Of a stretch of 64,000 nt of DNA, positions 54,711 to 63,214 are shown piece after piece. How positions within the stretch are numbered: the stretch's first letter is position 1; each line of letters starts with the position of its first letter. The notes under the pieces were generated by a model that ran no database searches, was not told where the DNA came from, and saw nothing but the letters and a program-made list of their open reading frames with translations. The stretch is taken from assembly GCA_947478175.1 (NCBI GenBank), contig CANJUQ010000003.1:62001-126000 (forward strand). Direction: 5' to 3'. The position numbers were made by a program, and so were the translations under genes. Source of the stretch: Thiotrichales bacterium. Lineage in GTDB: Bacteria > Pseudomonadota > Gammaproteobacteria > Francisellales > CACEW01.

Positions 54711-56392
54711 TGATTTACCAATGTTTTGATTTGTTCAGGGTCAATCCGGGTTAACAAAGGTGTAAAAACAGAAATCTTATGGGCCAAAAGAGGCTTCTGT
54801 GCATCCACAAACCTCAGCTCGCCAGCGTTTAAAAACAGCTCAGCTTTTTTGACTAGCTCTGGCAAAACAGGTTTGAGATAAACACATAGCTGATAAAAAT
54901 TATTTAAAGCCTGAGTACAAACTGCTTGGACTAAATATTTTTTCTCGGGATCTTTAGCTAAAGACCAAGGCGCTTGCTGTTCGATAAATTGATTCACCTG
55001 ATCCGCTAGTCCCATGATGATTCGCATGGCTTTTGAAGTATTTCGAGTTTCATAGGCTTCTGAAATTTCAGTGCTTGCTTCTGCAAGGGTGTTAAATAAG
55101 CCTGGATTTATCAGTTGATCGGATAGCTGACCATCGAATAATTTATTTAAAAACCCAGCAGTACGAGAAGCAATATTGACAAATTTACCCACTAAATCGC
55201 TATTACATCGGAGGGTGAAATCTTCCAAGTTTAAATCAATGTCTTCTAAAGAATCATTTAATTTTGCTGCATAGTAATAACGAAGAGTTTCTGGATTGGT
55301 TTTTTCTAAGAAATCTAACGCTGTAATAAAAGTCCCACGAGATTTTGACATTTTTTCGCCATTGATAGTCACGAAACCATGGACGGGCACGCCGGTGGGT
55401 AAACGATAATCGGCGCTTTTTAAAACAGCGGGCCAAAAGAGAGTATGAAAATAAGCAATGTCTTTACCAATAAAATGATAAAGCTCGGTGGGGCTGTCAG
55501 ATTTAAAATAATGGTCAAAATTAATATTTGGATGTTGATCACAGTAATTTTTAAAAGAAGCCAAATAGCCAATGGGGGCATCTAGCCAAACATAAAAATA
55601 TTTGCCCGGAGCCCCTGGGATTTCAAAACCAAAATAGGGCGAATCACGAGAGATATCCCAGTCTTTTAAACCCGCTTCAAACCATTCTTGGAGTTTATTT
55701 TTAAGAGATTCTTGCAGATGAGCATCCGCCATCCATTGTTTTAAAAAAGTTTCATAGTGACCCAGCTGGAAAAAATAATGGATCGATTTTTTAAAACTGG
55801 GGGCTTTGCCAGAGATTTGAGAAATAGGATTAATCACTTCTTTGGGGTCATAAGTCGCACCGCATTTTTCACAAGAATCACCATATTGGTCAGATGCTTT
55901 GCAACGAGGGCAGGTGCCTTTAATAAAACGATCTGGCAAGAACATTTGAGCTTCGTCGTCAAAAGCCTGTTCAATTTCGCGAGCGAGAATATCGCCTTTT
56001 TTTTGAAGTGTTTGATAAATATCGCCAGAGAGTTTTTGGTTTTCTGGAGAGTGAGTGCTGTAAAAATTATCGAGAGAAATCCCGAAAGAATTTAAATCCG
56101 ATTTTTGCAACGCCATGATTTCTTGAACCATGTCTGCTGGATCTTGATGCCGTTCTTTGGCTTTGAGCATGATGGGGGTGCCGTGTGTATCACCACCGCA
56201 AATAAAATAACACTCATGGCCGTTCATTCTTAAAAATCGAACCCAAATGTCTGTTTGAATAAAACCTAGCATGTGACCCAGGTGTAACGGCCCATTGGCA
56301 TAAGGTAATGCGTAAGTTACCAAGATTTGTCTTGAATTTTGTTTTGAGATTTTTTGGAAATTTTCAGGATTTTTAGGGGAAGATAAATTCAT
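54701..56392 (-). CDS. metG: Methionyl-tRNA synthetase, short form
   Basis: About 563 residues. Class I synthetase charging tRNA-Met. HIGH motif in YALPYANGPLHLGHMLG (near residue 30), zinc-binding CPRCKASDQYGDSCEKCGATY, and KMSKS in INGEKMSKSRGTFI (near residue 340). The anticodon-binding helices end near residue 555; the C-terminal EMAP/Trbp111-like dimerisation domain of the 677-residue E. coli protein is absent. A short form is known elsewhere, so this need not be damage. ATG 56392 is preferred to TTG 56407. Confidence 0.95.
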   Translation of the reverse strand: MNLSSPKNPENFQKISKQNSRQILVTYALPYANGPLHLGHMLGFIQTDIWVRFLRMNGHECYFICGGDTHGTPIMLKAKERHQDPADMVQEIMALQKSDLNSFGISLDNFYSTHSPENQKLSGDIYQTLQKKGDILAREIEQAFDDEAQMFLPDRFIKGTCPRCKASDQYGDSCEKCGATYDPKEVINPISQISGKAPSFKKSIHYFFQLGHYETFLKQWMADAHLQESLKNKLQEWFEAGLKDWDISRDSPYFGFEIPGAPGKYFYVWLDAPIGYLASFKNYCDQHPNINFDHYFKSDSPTELYHFIGKDIAYFHTLFWPAVLKSADYRLPTGVPVHGFVTINGEKMSKSRGTFITALDFLEKTNPETLRYYYAAKLNDSLEDIDLNLEDFTLRCNSDLVGKFVNIASRTAGFLNKLFDGQLSDQLINPGLFNTLAEASTEISEAYETRNTSKAMRIIMGLADQVNQFIEQQAPWSLAKDPEKKYLVQAVCTQALNNFYQLCVYLKPVLPELVKKAELFLNAGELRFVDAQKPLLAHKISVFTPLLTRIDPEQIKTLVNQNQ

Positions 56393-56470
56393 AAAAAAAT
56401 CAGCCAAAGGGGAAAAAGGCGCCGATTATAAAGATTTAGAGGGGGGGATGCTATGGATTAATTTTGGTGA

Positions 56471-57292
56471 TTAATCTGAAATAATCCTGATTTCCCTTTG
56501 CGGATAAGGCATCGAAATTTGATTGGCATCAAAAATCTTTTTAGCCGCTTCAGTCAGTGCAAAAACAGTCTGGCTGTAATCATCCTGTTTAACCCAAGCG
56601 CGTAGTAACAAATTGACACTGCTGTCGGCTAAACCTTGGACAAAGGCCATTGGTTTTGGATCTGTCAGAACCTGTTTGTCTGATTCTGCAATAGTTAATA
56701 AAAGAGCTTTGGCATGGTCAATATCGTCGTTATAGCTAATACCAATGGAGAGATTGATTCGACGGGTTTTATTCTTAGTAAAATTAATAATTTTACTATT
56801 TAAAACTTGGTTATTAGGCAAAGTAACTTCTTGGTTGTCAGACGTGGTTACAATGGTGTACAGCAACGTAACTTTATTGACGACGCCCTGAATTCCACAG
56901 ACTTCAACGGTGTCGCCATAACGAAAGGGGTGGGTTCCTACGAGAATCATTCCAGCGGTTAATTGGGAAATAGAATCCTTGAGAGAATAACCAATGGCCA
57001 AAGTACTGGCGCCGAGTATGGCGGCTAAAGAAGTCGTTTGGATGCCAATTTTGGATAAGAAAGCAATCAGGACAATGGCTAAAACAGCGTAATAAACTAT
57101 TTCGCTGACAAACGTCGCGACAGTTTTATCCACGCGTTTGGTGGGGAGGAGCTTAAGAGTAAATTTTTTGAGTAATCGTGCGACATACCAGCCAATAACC
57201 AGAATTAACACGGCTCCAATAAATTGAATCGCGTAGGACAAAAGGGTATTAAGAAAATCATCGGAAAGCCTTGAGAAATTAATAGAAAACAT
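56471..57292 (-). CDS. mscS: Small-conductance mechanosensitive channel (MscS)
   Basis: A 273-residue MscS-type channel that opens on hypo-osmotic shock. Three N-terminal membrane segments are followed by the pore helix region (TTSLAAILGASTLAIGYSLKDSISQLTAGMILV, with the Ala/Gly packing pattern) and the cytoplasmic beta domain (PFRYGDTVEVCGIQGVVNKVTLLYT, PNNQVLNSKIIN). The C-terminal strand ends in SMPYPQREIRI, characteristic of the family. Length is close to the E. coli 286. ATG 57292 follows AGGG. Confidence 0.94.
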   Translation of the reverse strand: MFSINFSRLSDDFLNTLLSYAIQFIGAVLILVIGWYVARLLKKFTLKLLPTKRVDKTVATFVSEIVYYAVLAIVLIAFLSKIGIQTTSLAAILGASTLAIGYSLKDSISQLTAGMILVGTHPFRYGDTVEVCGIQGVVNKVTLLYTIVTTSDNQEVTLPNNQVLNSKIINFTKNKTRRINLSIGISYNDDIDHAKALLLTIAESDKQVLTDPKPMAFVQGLADSSVNLLLRAWVKQDDYSQTVFALTEAAKKIFDANQISMPYPQREIRIISD

Positions 57293-57472
57293 GGGGAAGC
57301 CCTCTTAATTCATGAACGTCTAATCAAAAAGAGGGCGGAGTATATCGAAGATTTGTTGTCAAAATAAAAAATTATTTACATAAACCCATACAGAATTTAA
57401 TTTCCCTTGCAGCTCCCAACTCCAGACTGGATAATCCGGCCCCATTTTTTCAATTTTTATTGAGTATTTCCC

Positions 57473-59413
57473 TTGGCTTTATTGGTTTTAAAAGAAATTC
57501 ACCTGCATTTTGGCCCCCAAGTTATTTTTGACGGGGCAAATTTATCCATCGAAAAAGGTGAAAGAATTTGTCTTGTCGGTCGTAATGGCGCGGGGAAAAC
57601 TACTTTATTTAAGTTGATTCTGGGTGAAGTCCAGCCTGATGAAGGCGAAGTCCAAAGAATTAATGGCCTGAAAGTCTGTGCTTTAGATCAAGAAGTTCCC
57701 CAATCACTGAATGGCCTGATTTTTAATATTGTCTTATCTGGTTTTGGTGAAGCGGGAGATCTAATTGCCCAATATGAAAAACTGATTCATGACAGCATGT
57801 TGGACCCCTCAGAGAAAATTCTAGAAAAACTCGGTGAGGTTCAACATGAAATAGATGCCCGGCAAGCCTGGGGATTGCATCAAAAAGTCCATACCGTGTT
57901 GTCTAAATTAAGCCTGCCTGGAGATGTTTTATTTGAAAGCCTTTCTGGGGGAATGCGTCGTCGAGTGATGTTAGCCAAAGCCTTGGTTCAAGAGCCAGAT
58001 TTATTAATCTTGGATGAGCCGACTAACCATTTAGATATTCAATCTGTTGAATGGCTCGAACAATTTTTGCCCCAGTACGAAGGCAGTGTTTTATTTATTA
58101 CCCATGATCGAAGATTCTTACAAAACGTCGCTAAAAGAATTATTGAATTAGATAGGGGGTGTTTACAAAGCTTTGATGGCTCTTATCAGCAATTTTTAGA
58201 ACATAAAGAAGCTCAGTTAGATGCTGAAGAAAAACAAAATGCTTTATTTGATAAAAGATTAGCCGAAGAAGAAGTTTGGATTCGCCAAGGGGTCAAAGCC
58301 AGAAGAACTCGCAGTGAAGGTCGTGTCAAAGCTTTAATTCAAATGCGACAAGAATTTTCTGAGCGTCGTAATGTCACTAAATCAGCGGATATGCAGGCAT
58401 CAGGAGCTGAGAAGTCAGGCAAAAAAGTCTTAGAAGCTAAAAATATTACCTATGTCACGGATGATGGAAAAATTATTTTTAAAGATTTTTCTTGTTTAGT
58501 TCATAGAGGTGACCGTATTGGGATTCTGGGTCCCAATGGTTGTGGTAAAAGTACTTTGTTAAATACTTTATTAGGACAATTGAAGCCGACATCGGGCATT
58601 GTCACTCAAGGGACTGATTTGCAGATTGCTTATTTTGATCAGCTGAGAGATCAGTTAGATGATAATAAAAACCTGGTTGAAAATATTGGCGCGGGGTCTG
58701 AATTTATTGAATTGAATGGTAAACGAATTCATATTTTGGGTTATCTGAGAAGATATCTATTTGCGCCAGAACGAGCTCGAGAACGTGTTGCCATGTTGTC
58801 TGGGGGTGAAAGAAATCGGGCGCTATTGGCTAGAATTTTTAGTAAACCTTCGAATGTTTTGGTTTTGGATGAGCCAACAAACGATTTAGATATCGAATCT
58901 TTAGAGCTTTTAGAAGAAGTCTTAATGGAATATTCGGGGACGATATTGCTGGTCAGCCATGATCGGGAATTTTTAGATCATGTGGTGACTAGTACGTTAG
59001 CGTTTGAAGAAAATGGAAAAATTGAACAGTACATTGGTGGCTATCAAGATTGGTTAAGACAAAGCAAAACCAGAAATCGCGAGTTAAATTCTCCTGAGAT
59101 TAAAATCAGGGGGAAAGATAAGGGCAAAGATAAAAATAAAGATAAAGAAATTTCCAAAGAAAAAAGCGTGAGCGCTGAGATTGAAAAGAGTGAAGCCAAA
59201 AGAAAACTTTCTATTCCAGAGCGCCAAAGACTAGAAAAAATCCCGGGTGAAATAGATCTGAAAGAAGCTGAGATTTCAAAACTAGAAGCCAAATTGTCTG
59301 ATCCCGTTTTTTGTCAGAAAGAAATTAATTCGATTGGGAAGTTAAGCCAGGAATTAAAAAAAGCGCAGGAAGCATTGGCGGGGTTATATCAAGAGTGGGA
59401 ATCCCTAATGTGA
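57473..59413 (+). CDS. uup: ABC-F ATPase, Uup type
   Basis: A 646-residue soluble ABC-F protein with two ATPase domains. Walker A motifs GRNGAGKTT (near residue 38) and GPNGCGKST (near 360), signatures LSGGMRRRVMLAKAL and LSGGERNRALLARI, and Walker B LLILDEPTNHLDI and VLVLDEPTNDLDI. The linker between domains contains the P-site segment (RRTRSEGRVKALIQMRQEF), and the C-terminal 90 residues are a coiled-coil as in Uup, which acts on ribosomes and suppresses transposon excision. The Lys/Asp/Gly run GKDKGKDKNKDK near residue 545 is low complexity. Start is TTG at 57473, with no strong ribosome site; an upstream start is excluded by context. Confidence 0.93.
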   Translation: MALLVLKEIHLHFGPQVIFDGANLSIEKGERICLVGRNGAGKTTLFKLILGEVQPDEGEVQRINGLKVCALDQEVPQSLNGLIFNIVLSGFGEAGDLIAQYEKLIHDSMLDPSEKILEKLGEVQHEIDARQAWGLHQKVHTVLSKLSLPGDVLFESLSGGMRRRVMLAKALVQEPDLLILDEPTNHLDIQSVEWLEQFLPQYEGSVLFITHDRRFLQNVAKRIIELDRGCLQSFDGSYQQFLEHKEAQLDAEEKQNALFDKRLAEEEVWIRQGVKARRTRSEGRVKALIQMRQEFSERRNVTKSADMQASGAEKSGKKVLEAKNITYVTDDGKIIFKDFSCLVHRGDRIGILGPNGCGKSTLLNTLLGQLKPTSGIVTQGTDLQIAYFDQLRDQLDDNKNLVENIGAGSEFIELNGKRIHILGYLRRYLFAPERARERVAMLSGGERNRALLARIFSKPSNVLVLDEPTNDLDIESLELLEEVLMEYSGTILLVSHDREFLDHVVTSTLAFEENGKIEQYIGGYQDWLRQSKTRNRELNSPEIKIRGKDKGKDKNKDKEISKEKSVSAEIEKSEAKRKLSIPERQRLEKIPGEIDLKEAEISKLEAKLSDPVFCQKEINSIGKLSQELKKAQEALAGLYQEWESLM

Positions 59414-59442
59414 TAATGACACCCTGTGTTGCCTGATGCTTC

Positions 59443-59522
59443 TGTAGGGGCGGACCAATGTGTCCGCCCCCATGATCGGTGGCAGGTGATTATCGAGGGC
59501 GGACACATAGGTCCGCCCCTGA
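59443..59522. repeat. Inverted pair of family 1 hairpin repeats (copies 10, 11)
   Basis: Copy 10 (59443-59470) has TGTAG and arms GGGCGGAC/GTCCGCCC. Copy 11 (59497-59522) is in inverse orientation with arms GGGCGGAC/GTCCGCCC. About 26 nt separate them, so the two can pair with each other into one long stem. They lie between the converging uup and xseA genes, where a bidirectional terminator is expected. Confidence 0.85.
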
Positions 59523-59540
59523 CATCATTTTTAGACGAGC

Positions 59541-60827
59541 CTATCCGACCACCCGACAGGTAATTTTCCCATCTGACATTGTCAGCCATAAAATTTGATC
59601 TTTCTGAATGTCTTGAACACTCGTTATCACATGGCCTGTTTGAGCATCTTGAGTGATTGAAAATCCGCGCCTAAGGGTATTAATGGGCCCAAGGGTTTCT
59701 AATTTAGATAAACAATAAGCCAGATTATTTTTATGATTTTTTAAAATTGTTTCTATGTTTTTAAAAAGAGCTTGTTTTAACAAATTTTGTTTTTCTAGAG
59801 ATTTTTTAATTTGTTCATGGGGTGCTAGGTGCTGAAGTTTAATTTTTAATAATTGGTGAGTTGAAAGGGATGATTGGTATTGTTTAAACATAGCTTGAGT
59901 TAGGCGTTGATTTAAATTTTTCCAGCGTTGGTGATAAACCGAGATTTGATGAATTAATATTTGACGGCATTGAGAAATTTGAAGATTAATTTTTTGCAAG
60001 ATTTCTCGGCAATCAGGTGTGAGTAATTCAGCCGCCGCCGACGGCGTAGCCGCTCGGAGATCAGCCACAAAATCACTGAGGCTAAAGTCAATTTCATGAC
60101 CCACAGCACTGACAATAGGAAGCTGTGACTGCAAGATTTCTAAACACAGGGCTTCGTTATTAAACGCCCATAAATCTTCTAAAGATCCTCCACCTCGAGT
60201 TAATAATAAACAGTCACAAGTTAAATCTTGATTGGCTCTTTGAAGTGCTTTGATAATTTGTTTGGGAGCTTCCTCGCCTTGAACCTGGGTGTCATACACA
60301 AAAATAGACAGCAGGGGCCATCGGCGTTTAATGACACTCAAAATATCTTGCAAGGCAGCGCCAGTATTCGAAGTAATGATTCCCAATGTTTTAATATTTT
60401 TAGGAATAGTTTTTTTTCTAGCTAAGTCAAAATAACCCAAGGCTGAAAACTTCTTTTTGAGCCTTTCAAATTCTTGTTGTAAAGCCCCTTCGCCTTGAAG
60501 AGTCAGCTGGTCAATGATCAGTTGATAATCGCCGCGTTCGGAATAAAGACTGAGCTTGCCTCGAACTAAGACTTGCATGCCATCAAAGGGTTTTATTTTT
60601 AAGCCCCATTGTTTTTGGCGAAAAAAAGCACAGCGAATCTGAGCGTCAGAATCTTTAAGCGTGAAATAAAAATGACCTGAACTGGGCTGAGAAAAATTAG
60701 AGATTTCGCCGGTTACCCAAGTATTCGAAAAATTTTGTTCGAGATAATTTTTAATGACTGTATTGAGTTGTTTGACGGTGAATACAGTCTCAGAGGGTGA
60801 TGGGGTATTGGCTTCAATAGAGAACAT
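59541..60827 (-). CDS. xseA: Exodeoxyribonuclease VII large subunit
   Basis: A 428-residue ExoVII catalytic subunit that, with XseB, degrades single-stranded DNA to oligonucleotides. The N-terminal OB fold (LNTVIKNYLEQNFSNTWVTGEISNF, and HFYFTLKDSDAQIRCAFFRQ) is followed by the catalytic region with GIITSNTGAALQDILSVIKRRWP and LTRGGGSLEDLWAFNNE, then SAVGHEIDFSLSDFVADLRAATPSAAAEL, and a long coiled-coil. ATG 60827 gives the usual N terminus. The xseB gene is not in the window. Converges with uup. Confidence 0.96.
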   Translation of the reverse strand: MFSIEANTPSPSETVFTVKQLNTVIKNYLEQNFSNTWVTGEISNFSQPSSGHFYFTLKDSDAQIRCAFFRQKQWGLKIKPFDGMQVLVRGKLSLYSERGDYQLIIDQLTLQGEGALQQEFERLKKKFSALGYFDLARKKTIPKNIKTLGIITSNTGAALQDILSVIKRRWPLLSIFVYDTQVQGEEAPKQIIKALQRANQDLTCDCLLLTRGGGSLEDLWAFNNEALCLEILQSQLPIVSAVGHEIDFSLSDFVADLRAATPSAAAELLTPDCREILQKINLQISQCRQILIHQISVYHQRWKNLNQRLTQAMFKQYQSSLSTHQLLKIKLQHLAPHEQIKKSLEKQNLLKQALFKNIETILKNHKNNLAYCLSKLETLGPINTLRRGFSITQDAQTGHVITSVQDIQKDQILWLTMSDGKITCRVVG

Positions 60828-60947
60828 GATTTTTAAAAAATTTAACCCTAGAAAATAGGCGGCGGACCGTAGCATTAATGGTGGGTATCTTCAATGAATG
60901 ATTAATACACCCATGAATTCAAATCCAAAAACCAGTAATATTTTTTT

Positions 60948-62321
60948 ATGAAAAAATTCTTAATTATTGTTTTTATTTTTCTGGGGGTTTTATTAATTTC
61001 TCATGCGAGCTATTTAGTCTTGAAGCCGTTACTAACTCCGTCTTTTAGTTTTAATCCCAGCCAAAAAATAATTCTAAACGGCGTCATAGATTCTCTGCCC
61101 ATGCCCAAGCAACCCCATAGACTTCAATTTGATTTCAAAACTAAACAATTTGGAATTTTAAACTGCAGTTGGTATGGGCTTTATCCCAGACGAGCAACGC
61201 CAGGAACACACTGGGAAGTTCAGGCCAAAATTCAGCCTTGGAGGGCTGTAAGAGTGACCACGGATTTTGATTATCGAAAATATTTATTAGTCCATGGGTA
61301 TTCTGGGAGTTGTTCCATAGAAAACAGTTGGCATACCAGGTATTTAGGATTTGATTTTTGGAATGACCCATTGGATTCAGTCCGTTCGGATTTGCGAGAT
61401 TTATTAATCCCAGAAATTGAAAATTTAAGTTATCAAAAAGTCATGCTGGCTTTAATTCTGGGCGATCGTAGTCAAATCACTCAAGACGATTGGAGTATTT
61501 TGAGAAACACAGGAACGAATCATCTGGTCGCTATAGCGGGATTACATATTGGTTTGATGAGCTTGGTAGGGCTTTGGATCTGTTGGAATTTGTTAATCAT
61601 CTCTAAAAGATTATGTGAAGTATCTATTGTTCCCAATATTTCACTGGGGGTTTCTTGGCTAGTGGCTTTGATTTATAGCGCTTTGGCAGGCTTTTTAATT
61701 CCAACACAAAGAGCCTTAGTCATGATTTCTGTTTTTATTTTTTCTAGATTATTCGGGTATAAATTTAACCCTTATTTTTCTCTTGGTTTAGCAGCTGTTT
61801 TGATTATTTTTCTTAATCCATTTTCTGTTTTTGATGCCGGGACTTGGTTGTCTTTTATTGCTGTATTTTTTTTGATTTATGGCTATCAGCAATACAGACC
61901 TGAGAATGTTTTTTTAAAATTATTTTATCCCCAATGGGTTATTTCTATTGGGCTTTTGCCTATTTCTGTTTATTGGTTTTCGCAGTTTTCTTTGGTGAGT
62001 TGTCTGATTAATTTTCTAGTGATTCCTTATGTGTTTTTTCTAGTCTTACCATTGTTATTTTTTTCTTTGCCGTTTTTATTTTTGCCTAATTTTTTTCAGG
62101 GCTTAATTCAAGAAATATTTAAACTTGATAATTTTTTAATTAAATTTTTATGGGATTTTTTATCTTGGGGATCAGGTTTGGCTTATTCGCATATAGATTT
62201 AAAATCACCCTCTGTTTTTTCGGTGATGATCAGCAGCCTGGGTGCTATGATTCTGCTCACGCCAAGCTGGCGATGGTGGCGGTTGTTGGGTGTGGTTTTG
62301 ATGCTGGTGATTTTTATTTAA
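60948..62321 (+). CDS. comEC: ComEC/Rec2-type protein lacking the nuclease domain
   Basis: A 457-residue inner-membrane protein with the N-terminal OB-like part (residues 30-150) and the competence-domain core: VMLALILGDRSQITQDDWSILRNTGTNHLVAIAGLHIGLM, near residue 165-205, is the ComEC signature, followed by at least six membrane segments. Full ComEC proteins (about 700-800 residues) continue into a metallo-beta-lactamase-type nuclease domain, which is missing: the frame stops at 62321 just after the last helices, and an AbiE operon starts 70 nt later. It may be a truncated, possibly non-functional DNA-uptake channel, or a naturally split protein. Confidence 0.85.
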   Translation: MKKFLIIVFIFLGVLLISHASYLVLKPLLTPSFSFNPSQKIILNGVIDSLPMPKQPHRLQFDFKTKQFGILNCSWYGLYPRRATPGTHWEVQAKIQPWRAVRVTTDFDYRKYLLVHGYSGSCSIENSWHTRYLGFDFWNDPLDSVRSDLRDLLIPEIENLSYQKVMLALILGDRSQITQDDWSILRNTGTNHLVAIAGLHIGLMSLVGLWICWNLLIISKRLCEVSIVPNISLGVSWLVALIYSALAGFLIPTQRALVMISVFIFSRLFGYKFNPYFSLGLAAVLIIFLNPFSVFDAGTWLSFIAVFFLIYGYQQYRPENVFLKLFYPQWVISIGLLPISVYWFSQFSLVSCLINFLVIPYVFFLVLPLLFFSLPFLFLPNFFQGLIQEIFKLDNFLIKFLWDFLSWGSGLAYSHIDLKSPSVFSVMISSLGAMILLTPSWRWWRLLGVVLMLVIFI

Positions 62322-62392
62322 TGTTTAAAAATTAATGCTTGATAAGAAACATTCTGTGTATCTATAATGATCTTTTAAGCCATTATAGAAAC

Positions 62393-63214
62393 ATGATGCA
62401 TTTTGAAGATTATATTAAACAAGTTCGTTCTTTAGGGTCTTATTTTTTTACGGCAGAGCAAGCTATTTCTGATTTAAAAATATCGAAAGAATCTTTAAAT
62501 TCAAGGGTTTATAAGATTAAAAAGAAGCAAGAAATTATTAGTCCCGCTAGAAATCTTTATGTCATTGTCCCTCCAGAGCATCGGATTATGGGGTCTTTAC
62601 CGGCTGAAGATCTTATTCCCATTGTGATGAAATATCTGAAGGTGAATTACTATGTTTGTCTGCTTTCAGCGGCCCATTACCACGGGGCCTCTCATCAGAA
62701 AGCTCAGGTCTTCCAAGTAATGGTTTCAAAGCGACTCAAAAATATCGAACATGGGAAAATTCGTATTGAATTTATTTATAAAAAGAACTGGGAGCTACAA
62801 GACCTATTTATTAACCACATACAAAAACGTGTTGTTAAAACGGGGTATTTAAATATTTCATCTCCAGAACTAACCGCAATGGACTTGCTCTCTTATAAGA
62901 AATCATCGGGTGGCTTAAATGCCATTGCGACCGTTTTAAGTGAGTTAATAGAGGCTTTTGATGAGACCAGATTACTTCAACTTTTAGAAAAATCAGGGAC
63001 GAATGCTTGGTGGCAAAGACTGGGATGTATTTTAGAAAACATCGAAGTTATGGATCCTGAAAAATTGGAAGAGATACTTTCTGTCTTGCGACAATATGCA
63101 AAAAAAAATCAGTCTTCTTGGGTTTCATTAGCGCCTGAGTTATCTGTCAAAGGAATGCCGAGAAATAATCTCTGGCGGGTGATTGAAAATACAGAAATTG
63201 AGGGGGATTTGTGA
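62393..63214 (+). CDS. abiEi: AbiEi family antitoxin
   Basis: A protein of about 273 residues of the AbiEi/COG5340 group: an N-terminal winged helix-turn-helix (LGSYFFTAEQAISDLKISKESLNSRVYKIKKKQEIISP, residues 12-50), then the AbiEi C-terminal domain with VCLLSAAHYHGASHQ and LNISSPELTAMDLLSY. In type IV AbiE systems this antitoxin represses its own operon and counters the toxin without direct binding. Start ATG 62393 or 62396; the upstream TTG 62339 is less likely. The stop overlaps the AbiEii start (GTGA). Confidence 0.88.
   Translation: MMHFEDYIKQVRSLGSYFFTAEQAISDLKISKESLNSRVYKIKKKQEIISPARNLYVIVPPEHRIMGSLPAEDLIPIVMKYLKVNYYVCLLSAAHYHGASHQKAQVFQVMVSKRLKNIEHGKIRIEFIYKKNWELQDLFINHIQKRVVKTGYLNISSPELTAMDLLSYKKSSGGLNAIATVLSELIEAFDETRLLQLLEKSGTNAWWQRLGCILENIEVMDPEKLEEILSVLRQYAKKNQSSWVSLAPELSVKGMPRNNLWRVIENTEIEGDL

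Noticed and set aside
59443..59522. Structured non-coding RNA between uup and xseA
   Set aside because: The structure is fully explained by two inverted copies of the dispersed hairpin repeat.
62150..62335. Frameshifted continuation of ComEC in another frame
   Set aside because: The translation is not ComEC-like and contains no metallo-beta-lactamase motif; it is a shadow of the main frame.
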